Below, in pieces: positions 9,817 through 18,536 of a stretch of DNA of 30,470 bases. The stretch is from positions 1 through 30,470 of the forward strand of contig MLAK01000938.1 of assembly GCA_001839685.1 (NCBI GenBank), written 5' to 3'. The number at the start of each line of letters is the position of its first letter. Within the stretch, counting starts at the first letter, position 1. A program made the position numbers and the translations under genes. This stretch comes from Tritrichomonas foetus (Eukaryota > Parabasalia > Tritrichomonadida > Tritrichomonadidae). The notes below the pieces were generated by a model that saw only the letters and a program-made list of their open reading frames with translations, was not told where the DNA came from and made no database searches.

Positions 9817-10912
9817 AGATGTATACAAACTAACTAGCTCTAGATGTAGAAGACTATTGAGAGATCTAAATGAATAATTGTTGATATTATTGTCATCTAA
9901 AAATTATTTAATTGTAATCCTATTAATAATATATAAATATTATAATTTAAAAATCAAGATACAGAGAAAACCAAATCCAAAAAAAAATTGTGAGAAAAAA
10001 ATAAACCCCACAGAAATTTCTGAGAATTATTGAGATAAAAAGGGATTTTATAGCATTAATACCTTGATTATTTCTTATTATAAATCGTGCTTTTTATTAT
10101 CATATGGCCCTCCATCGAAAATTATAATGTTTTCCAAAATACAAAAATGAAGTATAAAAAAAATATTAATAATTTTGATATAAAGAAAAAAAATTTAGGC
10201 ATCAATGAGAAGATTACGAATGTTTTGCCATCTAAATGGCGAGTCATCAGAAAATTCACTTGGCATCGAGTCTGGAAAAAAACATATTGGATTCCATTTT
10301 TCTTGATTTGGTCTTTCAATCGTTGTATCTGTATCCCTGCTTGAGAATGTGCTGTTGAGGACTGCCAGTCTATTTTCTTCATATACTAAAATTTTATGAC
10401 AGAAAAGATTTCAATACATTCTTATTTGTCAAATGGAAATTGAATGAATTCAACATCACTGAGTTAAAACTATCAAAATTTTCGCGATTTTTAATTAAAA
10501 ATCGATAGAAGAAGTGTAAATAGAATTATGGGAAGCAGTATTATAATCTTTGTGATTCTTGGAAAAAAAGCTTCTCACAATTTTTTTTTAGGCTTTCTCC
10601 AAAATCGCTCTTTTTTCGGTTTAATTGTTGCAAAATTTCAAAACTATGAATAAATATGGCTCATAACTATAAAATATAGATTTAACAATTGACTGAAAGC
10701 TGTTCACCCGAAAACTGAAACAATAGCTTCTTCAGAATCATTTTCGAAATATTTTTGAATTCGGCCATTTGCGAAGTTTGCGATAAGGGAAATTTTCGTC
10801 ATTCTTTTAGCTATTTGGGTTTTGATTTTTGACTGATGGTATTAAGTAATACTGATGATAAGGATCATTTTAGTGATTTCGTACGTTAAGACTATTTGGT
10901 TTGTATACATCT
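9817..10912 (+). mobile_element. 1.1-kb TIR element, copy A (non-autonomous DNA transposon)
   Basis: This 1096-bp unit is repeated in inverted orientation at 22283-23380; reading the two against each other I count only about 11 differences, roughly 99% identity. Its ends form inverted repeats of about 21 bp: AGATGTATACAAAC is perfect on both sides (9817-9830 and 10899-10912) and similarity continues to about 21 bp with two mismatches. It encodes no recognisable transposase. An 86-aa open frame on the minus strand (10122-10382) is shared with copy B. Unlike copy B, no target-site duplication is visible: the 8-bp flanks are ATATTAAA and GCATTATC. The left end lies 42 bp upstream of the cyclase start codon. 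Confidence 0.88.
10122..10382 (-). CDS. Small ORF carried by the 1.1-kb element (copy A)
   Basis: This is an 86-aa open frame with an ATG start. Its first half is hydrophilic (begins MKKIDWQSS, contains QIQRLKDQIKKNG) and its last 25 residues are hydrophobic (rich in Phe, Ile and Leu) and end KTL. The same frame is present in copy B. I recognise no family. The hydrophobic tail is read from poly-A/T tracts and may be meaningless, and because the copies are so young, identity alone does not prove selection on the protein. It could be the remnant of a transposase or accessory gene. Confidence 0.3.
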   Translation of the reverse strand: MKKIDWQSSTAHSQAGIQIQRLKDQIKKNGIQYVFFQTRCQVNFLMTRHLDGKTFVIFSLMPKFFFFISKLLIFFLYFIFVFWKTL

Positions 10913-11837
10913 GCATTATCATTGAATGCATTATTCACAAATATCTTGATCAAATTGAAAAATTTTCAAATGTAGAATGAGTTTTTGAAAGATTATTTTG
11001 GATTGACTGTATTGAGTTGTATTCAAATTAATAAAATGCATTATTCAATGATTTTCGACTTGTAAGATTACTTTGTTTCCTTTTAAGGATCTTTTTGAAT
11101 ACAGAGATATGATGAAAGCACATCATTTCTAATTGCACCCAAAAATATTAAGATTTGGGAGAATTTGTGAAACTTTTCAACTCGAAGATAAAGTGATGGG
11201 GATTGAGAGGTGAAGTGAAAGCAGAATCTTCTTGTATATTTCATAATGTGTGGACTCACGTATATTCTTTATGTACATGAGAAAATATCAATTAGTTCAA
11301 ATGAATTATCAGGATATTTCTATTTTGATACTTTTGGCAAAAATTAAAAACAGAAATATCTTATAAGATTATGTTTTAAATATGATATAATAGCATTTTT
11401 AATTTTGGTTGTTGGAAATTGGAATTGAAAATAAATAAATAAATATAGAATAATTGATAAAATTTAAGATATTTCTATTTTCAAAATTCATTTTTCTTTG
11501 GCTCACTTCAAGAAAAATTTGTAATAGTAGTTTCTAAAATTCGAGCTTTCATCTTTCTAGTGGATACTTAATTGATTGATATGTTTGACACTTTCATTGC
11601 TGATTATAATCGAGTTATGAAAAGGCGCTAAAATTGAGAACATAACGTATTCAATATATAGAAATTAAATTAAAATGACGAATATGATATCTCCAATATC
11701 TTAAAAATGAATCAACTTTTTTCATTGAATATTCTTGTTATAATTATAGAATCTAATATGATTTCAATATATTTCCATCATTTCTCTAATTGAATGAAAA
11801 ATACGTAATTTACGAAATCTATTAATCCACTATCGTC
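10913..11837. other. Intergenic between 1.1-kb element and transposase region
   Basis: This is AT-rich sequence with no supported gene and no visible repeat. It should hold the original right flank of the 1.1-kb element, but no copy of that element's left flank is found here. Confidence 0.5.
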
Positions 11838-12026
11838 ATGAAAAGAAATAATGAGAGAATAAAGAGCGTAATTGCTCGAGATGGCAGAATAATCAAAAAA
11901 TGGGAGCAGAGAAAAAATACCCCAAAATCGCAAACTTTTCCCCTTTCTGTTTTACAAGATATGGTTATAATTCGACGAAAATCTGACAATTGTCAGANTT
12001 TTATTGATAGTTTTTTTCAATATTAA
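11838..12026 (+). other. Short ORF with a TPKS-x-TFPL segment, possible gene fragment
   Basis: This 62-codon frame starts with ATG and runs through an ambiguous base at 11998. Its segment TPKSQTFPL is nearly identical to TPKSYTFPL in a minus-strand frame at 15867-16055, and the nucleotide match covers about 30 bp. That suggests both are fragments of one repeated coding sequence. Residues outside the segment are basic and of unknown family. It lies 96 bp before the DDE transposase and could belong to the same element. Confidence 0.3.
11982..11997. repeat. Perfect 16-bp palindrome next to an ambiguous base
   Basis: TCTGACAATTGTCAGA is perfectly self-complementary and is followed at once by N at 11998. 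If N is T the symmetry extends to about 24 bp, with AAAA before and TTTT after. It may be a regulatory or transposon-end palindrome, or a foldback join made during assembly. Confidence 0.5.
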
Positions 12027-12121
12027 AATAACTTTTTGATTAAATTAATGTACGGTTAGAATGGATCATTTCACTTTTTATATTCTCACATATGTATATT
12101 TAATTTCTAATTTCAGACTTA

Positions 12122-13444
12122 ATGGGGAAGAAAAGAAAGTATTCCAAAAGAAAACAAATACTACTTCCGTTGACGAATATTCGAAAAGTGCCCAAGTTTC
12201 CGAAACTGGTCAAAAACCATCATGTGTGGATGAATGATTCCATCAATGAAGTAGCTCCCATATGGGAATACTTGAAAATGAAGGAATTACCATATGGGGC
12301 GCTTAAACAAGTTTCACATGATACGAATATAAAATATCAAACGCTTAAAAAATGGCGACAAAAATTTAAAAAAGACCCTAACTACACTCCATATGAAGCA
12401 CTAGGGGTAACAACGCTCCCAAATGAAACAGAAGATCAACTATTCAATTTAGTATCTGATAAACTTAATAACGGAACTCCATTCACCTTGAACGAACTTC
12501 AAGACACAGCAATTCATTTGTATCAACAATTATCCATGGAACAAGTTGGTAGAGATCGTTTCTCGGCCACAAATTCTTGGGCTTACAGATTCCTTGACAA
12601 ATACGGCCTATCGGTGAGATCATCAAAACCCAGTAAAAAGGGAGAAGTGGATCCAAAGTTTATTGACATCTTTATAGAAAAATTAACACATGCAGCTCAA
12701 GATTATCATCCTGAAAGAATCTTCAATATGGATGAAACTTTTGTCCATGTGTGTTGCCCACCTTCCAAAGTAATTGGCAGGAAAGGAGCTGAAAACGTTC
12801 CATCTTTTATTAATGAAGATGAAAAAAGTGGTTTTACATGTTTAACAACAATTAGCTTTGGGGGAACTATACTTGAACCAATATTTCTCACGAAAGGTAA
12901 TCAAGAAAACTCCGAAATGCAATTCGGAGAAGCCTGGAATTATGAAAATGATATCAAAATAATGAAAAGTGAAACAGGTTGGGCAACCAGTGAAGTGATG
13001 TGTCAATACATTAAATGGTTATCAGAACAAGTTAATAATGAGCCTTGCTGTTTAGTCTTAGATGTATACAGCACGCATAAAGATGCAATTGTCAGAGAAC
13101 TTGCACAGAGTTTGCAAATAGATCTCATTTTTGTCCCCGCCAATGGTACTGGTTCCTTTCAGCCATTAGATAGAAAGATCTTTGGAATTATTAAGGCTAA
13201 AATGAAAAAAGCGTGGGATATTTCACGGAGAAAAGCAATTGAAGGGAATTCAGTTTGGAATAAAGCTTTAGCTGCACGAACATTCAAAGAAATACTTAAT
13301 AAAGTAAGCAGTCATGCATATAAATCAGCATGGAACATTCCTGGTTTCCCCATGATAAGTAAATGTGAAAATAAGATTTCTAGCACAGATGATACGGATG
13401 ATACAGATTATAATTTTGAAGATGAGTTTTTAGAGTATTTTTAA
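12122..13444 (+). CDS. pogo/Tigger-like DDE transposase
   Basis: The product is 440 aa and cuts and joins DNA at transposon ends, or descends from such an enzyme. The basic N-terminus (residues 1-30) leads into a helix-turn-helix-like region (about 55-85, with LKQVSHDTNIKYQTLKKWRQ). A second DNA-binding-like segment (about 100-175) contains SWAYRFLDKYGL, typical of the CENP-B/Tigger architecture. The catalytic domain follows: Asp204 in FNMDET, Asp314 in LVLDVYSTH, and Asp350 in FQPLDRKIFG, which is a DDD triad with family spacing. The frame is open and ATG-initiated, so the enzyme may be functional. The tail (420-440) is acidic. No terminal inverted repeats could be paired around it, so it may be a lone or domesticated copy, or its ends may be too divergent to see. 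It shows no resemblance to the ends of the two non-autonomous families nearby. Confidence 0.92.
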   Translation: MGKKRKYSKRKQILLPLTNIRKVPKFPKLVKNHHVWMNDSINEVAPIWEYLKMKELPYGALKQVSHDTNIKYQTLKKWRQKFKKDPNYTPYEALGVTTLPNETEDQLFNLVSDKLNNGTPFTLNELQDTAIHLYQQLSMEQVGRDRFSATNSWAYRFLDKYGLSVRSSKPSKKGEVDPKFIDIFIEKLTHAAQDYHPERIFNMDETFVHVCCPPSKVIGRKGAENVPSFINEDEKSGFTCLTTISFGGTILEPIFLTKGNQENSEMQFGEAWNYENDIKIMKSETGWATSEVMCQYIKWLSEQVNNEPCCLVLDVYSTHKDAIVRELAQSLQIDLIFVPANGTGSFQPLDRKIFGIIKAKMKKAWDISRRKAIEGNSVWNKALAARTFKEILNKVSSHAYKSAWNIPGFPMISKCENKISSTDDTDDTDYNFEDEFLEYF

Positions 13445-16400
13445 TCATCATCAACAAGTGTATTTACTATTTCGAACTCATATTCAGCTAGAACAACTCA
13501 TGATATTGGTAAGAGAAGGTGTACATTCCGTGAATTTTGCGAAATCAATTCATTTTGAAATAAAAAGTAGGAAATGAATCAGCTCAAACAGTTTTTTGTG
13601 GATCATTTAATGTAAATTCATGAAATTATGAATTTTTACCTTTAGATGAAAAAAATGTTTTCATTTCCAACTTCTGTGAAAACAATAACAAGAATATATT
13701 TCTTTTGGAGCTTTTCCACTTTTAACTGCAAAATCACAAGCTATTTTTTTGATGGCAGAAATAATGTGACAGAAAAGGTCGGTAATAACAAAAGGATATG
13801 CTTCAATCAACAATGTAAACGATTCTTCACTTACTTTAATAGAGTGAATGGTAAATTTTCTGGTCTTGAGGCAATCACGAATGGCATGAAGAGTAATTTG
13901 AATAAAAATGCTTTCACATCTGTGAAATAGTAGAACTTAGAACAGGAGCAAAGAAGCAGATTCACCATTAGTTTCACGAATCACTATATCACTTGGTAAG
14001 ATTTCATATAAAAGTTTTGAACTTTGAACTTTAGTTTTCTTTTCCCCCTCCTTCTTTTTTTCTGCGTCTTCTTATTCATTAATTAAATTCGATTTTACCT
14101 TTATAACCAGAACAAGAAAAATCATTTTTCATCTCTTTCAAGTCTTAATAAAATCACAGCGTATGGAAAATTTCTAAATATTATCATTATTGAGAGAGAC
14201 ATCATCTATATTTATATAAGTCTATTTATAAATATGTATAGCTTAAGTTGTAAACATCATTTTTGTTGTATCTTAACAATATTGTATTTATTGAATCTTT
14301 TTCAAATCAACGATTGATGTCTTGACCGAGCATTGATCAGGCGTGAAGCGATTAATCCAGAAATTGGCATATCACTTCTTCTCCTACTTTCATATCTTCG
14401 TACTTTTAGCATGTTAATAATTGTACATGCCAAATTTATTCGAAGTTGTGTTCATGATTTTGCAAGCAAACAATTTCATGTTCAAAGGGAAAAAAACGAG
14501 ATTTTCATTGTTTGCAAAGTCGTTTCACTATGATAATTCTGGTTCTTACAGAACTAATATGCCAAAAAATGATCCTCGCGAGGATTTTATTGTTGAACCA
14601 ATGAATGCTTTATTTTATCTTGTGAAACAAATATAAATCTCCAAGTTATATCGATATTTGTACGAATTTTTACATGATTTTTTAGTTGATGATGATTAGG
14701 TGCAAGAGTAGAAGTAAAAAGAATTGTATAAAGAAACATTGATGCAGTATGATCACGTTCAACATTAAAATTAGGTGCATGCGAGGCTGGAGAAAAACAC
14801 ACCACCCAAAAAAAGTGGAAAAGGTATTTCTCTAATTTGATACTATTAGTGAACGATTTGTTAATCGATATTTGTCCAATAACGATTAAAAATTATACTG
14901 CAACAAAATAGGTAAATAAAGAAACCATTAATTAATAAACGAAATAACATTTCACGACTTGATAATAACTAAAAGGAAAAATAACGATAATTTATTGATG
15001 ATTTTCATTCAATATATTGATTGTAAGATTGTATTACATCACCAGATAATATATTATATTTGACTTCTTAGAAAATTAAATGATAATATCTAAAATTAAA
15101 GAAAAGCAAAATAATATCGACTTTTTCGATGTAATTTTGAGCAAATTTACCTCACCAACTTGGATGGATTAAAAGTGAAAATTCAGTAGTCAATAAAATT
15201 ATCAATGAAGAAATAACAACAAGTTTTCTGACTTAAAAACGTATATCAGCATATAATTCACGCGTTGCTATTAAGAAATATAAGGATAAAACACAAAAAC
15301 AAGAAAAAATGAAAACCGCTATTTTGATGATTTGTGGCTATTTTTTTATTTTCGGCTCTAACTGAAATATAGAATTATATTTGACGCGATAATTTCTATT
15401 TCCAGAAATAACTTTTGAATTTCCTTTGAATAAAAATTATTGAGAAATGTAAATGATTCCATTTTTGGCGCGAATTTTTTTATTTTTGCAACATATAGAA
15501 CACATCTCATTTAGATTAATTTCACTTGAGGTACTTGGTAAATTTTGTTTGAAGGTCGTTTTTTTAGACGATTAATGTCAGATAAAGTGTCCCAAAAAAT
15601 CTAATTTTCGTTGAATTACCGATTATATGTTTTTGTACGTGTTTAAAAATATGTGCCCCAAAATACGAAACAAGAAAACATCTGTGTATAATGATGAAAG
15701 GATTTCAATTTTTTTTGCGATCGATGTTTTTAGTGGAAAAGAGCTATTTTGCTGTGCATGCAAAGGCGAATAATCGTGTAAAAGGTATCGAATAGAAAAT
15801 CATTTCTCGGCGAGTTATGATCATTTTCTGATATTTTTCGGTAAATAACGTATTTTATTCAATATGTTATCGTACGTTTTTTGGCAAAATGGTCGTCAAA
15901 AGGGGAAAAGTATACGATTTTGGGGTAATTACATATCTCCAATATAAATCATTGTTTGGCCTCACAATTTCCCCTTGATCAGTTTTTATTGATACTTTTT
16001 TCTCAGTTGTTTTATATCTCGGAATTGTCTCATTAATATTCTTTTTTAATTTCATGAAAAATATTTAAATCTTTATATATTGGATATATAATTTTTTTAT
16101 TCATTCTTATTCGAGCCCCTCTCAGTTACTACGACATAGATCTTCGATTCAAAGAACGAATTCAGAAAATAATGTGAAAGAAATAACGATTTTAATTCAA
16201 TTTTTGACAGTCAGTTTATTATTGAATTGAGATTATTTCTTGTGGAATATATATTTATTGGAAATTAAGACAATAAGTTTGGTAAAAACATAGAAAAAAT
16301 CAAAAATTTTTCTGAATAACTTACAGAAATACAATCAACTTTTTGATAACCCCCAATTTTTTTACAAATTTGTACAACACTTTTTCATTTCAGAATACCA

Positions 16401-17148
16401 GTGAAACTAGCTTCTGAACAATTCAAATTTTGAATATGCAGAACGTATTTCTAAACAAAAATTGTGTAGATTAATTTCGCGTTTGAATGATCTTTTTTTT
16501 TTTTTCATTTTGATTATCTTCAGAATTAGCCTGTTTTTTTATTTGATAAAAATTCCTTTATATAACTTTATCACCTGAGTAAGAATACATTCAACTTGTG
16601 TCTTCAAATCAAATTGATCATGGCCACATAAATATATTTTATTGAATGAAATCAGATAATCTTGAGATGAATGTTCATTCCTTATGTGAATTTAATAAAT
16701 GTAGTTCTGTTGAATATACATTTTTGCTTTTACTCTACCTTTAATAATGACATAAATCTGTACAAATTATAGGCTGTTGAACTTTCACTTTATTGAAGCA
16801 AAATCATTTGTAATAGTATGTACTTTCTAAATGATTCAGAATAATCTAAAATTCTTGAAGATTTATATATGATGAGTAATTGATAAATTTGAAATAGCAA
16901 ATTAAAAGAAAATAATATTTCAATATTGACCATTTCTAGAATTTGAACGATACTGAAATGGAAAAGATATGAAATAAGAAAAAATTTCCAGATTGACGAT
17001 TAAAACCCATTCATGAATGTAAGTTATTGTAAATAATATAAAATAAAAAACATATGCATTAAAAGATAAAAAGAAAGGTTTAACATGACAAGGACGAAAA
17101 ATATAATCCAGAAAATGCTTGAAAATAGAAATGGAGTAACAAAACTCA
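13445..17148. other. Gene-poor intergenic region
   Basis: This 3.7-kb AT-rich region contains only short open frames (104 aa or fewer), none of a family I recognise. The best candidates are 13646-13930 on the plus strand (94 aa, ATG, Phe/Lys/Asn-rich) and 15867-16055 on the minus strand. The latter shares TPKS-x-TFPL with the frame before the transposase. A GC-rich E2F-like site TTTTTGGCGCGAA lies at 15462-15474. No RNA gene was recognised. Confidence 0.5.
15867..16055 (-). other. Short ORF with a TPKS-x-TFPL segment, possible gene fragment
   Basis: This 62-codon, ATG-initiated minus-strand frame carries TPKSYTFPL near residue 44. The DNA around it matches 11919-11948 of the opposite strand closely, including CCCCAAAATCG and ACTTTTCCCCTTT. 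The remaining residues are basic and unrecognised. It is probably a relic of a repeated or transposon gene. Confidence 0.3.
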
Positions 17149-17715
17149 TTACATTTCCTGTGGCAGATTTTTGCTAATACTATCAAGCCATTTCTTCCTG
17201 AATTTATCGGCATCATTAGCCAACTCATCAACATGTTCAGACATTCCGAAATAGAATGGCTTATTTTTCTTTGTTGGCGTTTCCTTTATTGGTTCTTCCC
17301 TTGTTCGAGGTTCATTTCCGGTAAATAACACTTTTTTACTTGAATCGATTCTAATTGGAGTTTTCAAAATGGAATTTTCGTTTGAGCCTCGTTTCAAAGA
17401 TGATTTTTTATTTGGCGGTAATAATTTAAACGATTCGTTTTCAGAGGTAAAAGAATTTTCGAAATCGTTGGATATTATTGAAAATTGGTCCCCAATGTCC
17501 TGCGCTAAAACTGATGATGCAGTAATTGATTCATACGAGAAAAACTCTTCTGTATCTGGATAAGAACTGAATTCAGATGGAATAGAATTTGGATCAATAT
17601 CGTAGGAAACTCTGTCGAGCCATTGAAACATTATCCGAGCATATGAATCGATTTTCTTTTGTTGATCATGCATATCATACTGCATATCATTCATGAGTTC
17701 GAGAAAAGAGTTCAT
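17149..17715 (-). CDS. Unknown 188-aa protein with SILK and RVxF-type PP1-docking motifs
   Basis: I recognise no domain family. The N-terminal 45 residues are helical and rich in Met, Asp and Gln; residues 40-100 are acidic and Ser-rich; residues 100-155 are basic, and the last 35 residues are again helical. Within the basic part lie SILK (115-118) and KVLF (128-131). These fit the protein phosphatase 1 docking motifs [GS]IL[RK] and [RK]VxF, in the usual order with SILK first. A TP dipeptide follows SILK directly and another (ETPTKK) lies near 146, both possible proline-directed kinase sites. Such linear motifs typify PP1 regulators such as inhibitor-2 and KNL1, but the rest of the protein resembles neither convincingly. 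The gene lies downstream of a PP1-like phosphatase on the same strand. The ATG has an initiator-like TCATT about 12 nt upstream, which supports a real gene with this start. Confidence 0.85.
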   Translation of the reverse strand: MNSFLELMNDMQYDMHDQQKKIDSYARIMFQWLDRVSYDIDPNSIPSEFSSYPDTEEFFSYESITASSVLAQDIGDQFSIISNDFENSFTSENESFKLLPPNKKSSLKRGSNENSILKTPIRIDSSKKVLFTGNEPRTREEPIKETPTKKNKPFYFGMSEHVDELANDADKFRKKWLDSISKNLPQEM

Positions 17716-17724
17716 TTTGAGACA

Positions 17725-17729
17725 AATGA
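17725..17729 (-). promoter_or_regulatory. Initiator-like motif of the SILK/RVxF gene
   Basis: TCATT on the minus strand, with its A about 12 nt before the ATG, fits the trichomonad initiator consensus TCA(+1)Py(T/A). Confidence 0.55.
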
Positions 17730-17890
17730 ACAGAAAATTTAACGTACAGAAATTTCATTCAAATTCATATTTCCCTGAGAAATTCCTAGAGAAACAAAAA
17801 CATATTAAATACTAACACTTTTAAGAAAGATAGAATATTCGTTATACAATGTAGATTCTACAGGACGATTGTGTAGAATTAGATGGAAAA

Positions 17891-18194
17891 GGTTAACATT
17901 TATTTTCATATGAGTTTTGTCATTGTGAAGTGAAAGGTCAAATAAAGGCCAAAAGTGTGGAAAATCTAATTGGCGAATGTGATGTGAACTTTGCTGGTTC
18001 TTTGGGTCACTTCGACTTGGAGGTTGCGCGGAGAGTGAACACAACTCCAGTTTTCTGCACTTCCTCCTCCGTAGTCACGCGCCAGCGACTTCTCCAATAG
18101 CTGAATGAGTCGAAGGGGAACGCAATGTCACTTCACATTTCACCATTTGAAGTGTTAAAAAGGAAAACCAAACCTTGGGGAAAAAATCCTGTCA
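17891..18194 (+). mobile_element. Foldback MITE, copy 1 (older, 304 bp)
   Basis: This 304-bp element is related throughout to the MITE at 24962-25427. It is flanked by the direct repeat ATGGAAAA (17883-17890 and 18195-18202), an 8-bp target-site duplication. Its termini are degraded versions of copy 2's ends (GGTTAACATTTATTTTC on the left, AAAAATCCTGTCA on the right). The middle, from about 17977 to 18150, folds into an imperfect hairpin with the shared stem start GTGATGTGAACTTTGC. It has many substitutions relative to copy 2, so it is older. It codes for nothing and is much more GC-rich than its surroundings. It lies between the phosphatase and the SILK/RVxF gene. Confidence 0.85.
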
Positions 18195-18536
18195 ATGGAA
18201 AATCTCAATTCCTCAAATGTGAACATGATGTTTCATCATAACTTGAGATTGAACAATTGATTAATGTAAATATCACATATATCAATATATTTGTGGATTC
18301 TTCAGTGGCATGTGAGAAAAAGAAAAAGAATCAAGAAAAATCAAATATCTATTGTTTAATAATTATCTCAAAATAAAAGTTTCTTTCTTTCCCCCTTGCT
18401 TGAAACAAAGGCTCAGTATAAACACTACACACGCATACAACAACAGTCATGATTCATTTGATATTCGATGTACATACAGAAATGTTGAAGATAGGCTATA
18501 TTTTTTGTACAAAATGATTTACAAAAAAGAAAAACA
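18195..18536. other. Intergenic, no gene seen
   Basis: This is AT-rich sequence between the MITE and the 3' end of the phosphatase gene. A 68-codon open frame on the plus strand runs against the gene direction and is not supported. Confidence 0.5.

Noticed and set aside
9817..10912. 1.1-kb element as a Tc1/mariner element with a TA duplication
   Set aside because: TATA occurs within the terminal repeat itself, but copy B's exact 8-bp flanking duplication places the ends further out and argues against a TA target.
12040..12121. Spliceosomal intron joining the short frame at 11838 to the transposase
   Set aside because: TTTCTAATTTCAG just before the transposase looks like a 3' splice site, but the trichomonad intron signature (GTATGT at the 5' end, ACTAACACACAG at the 3' end) is absent and the transposase is complete without it.
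13646..13930. 94-codon plus-strand frame as a gene
   Set aside because: It has an ATG but no recognisable domain, a composition expected from AT-rich DNA, and no initiator motif close to the start.
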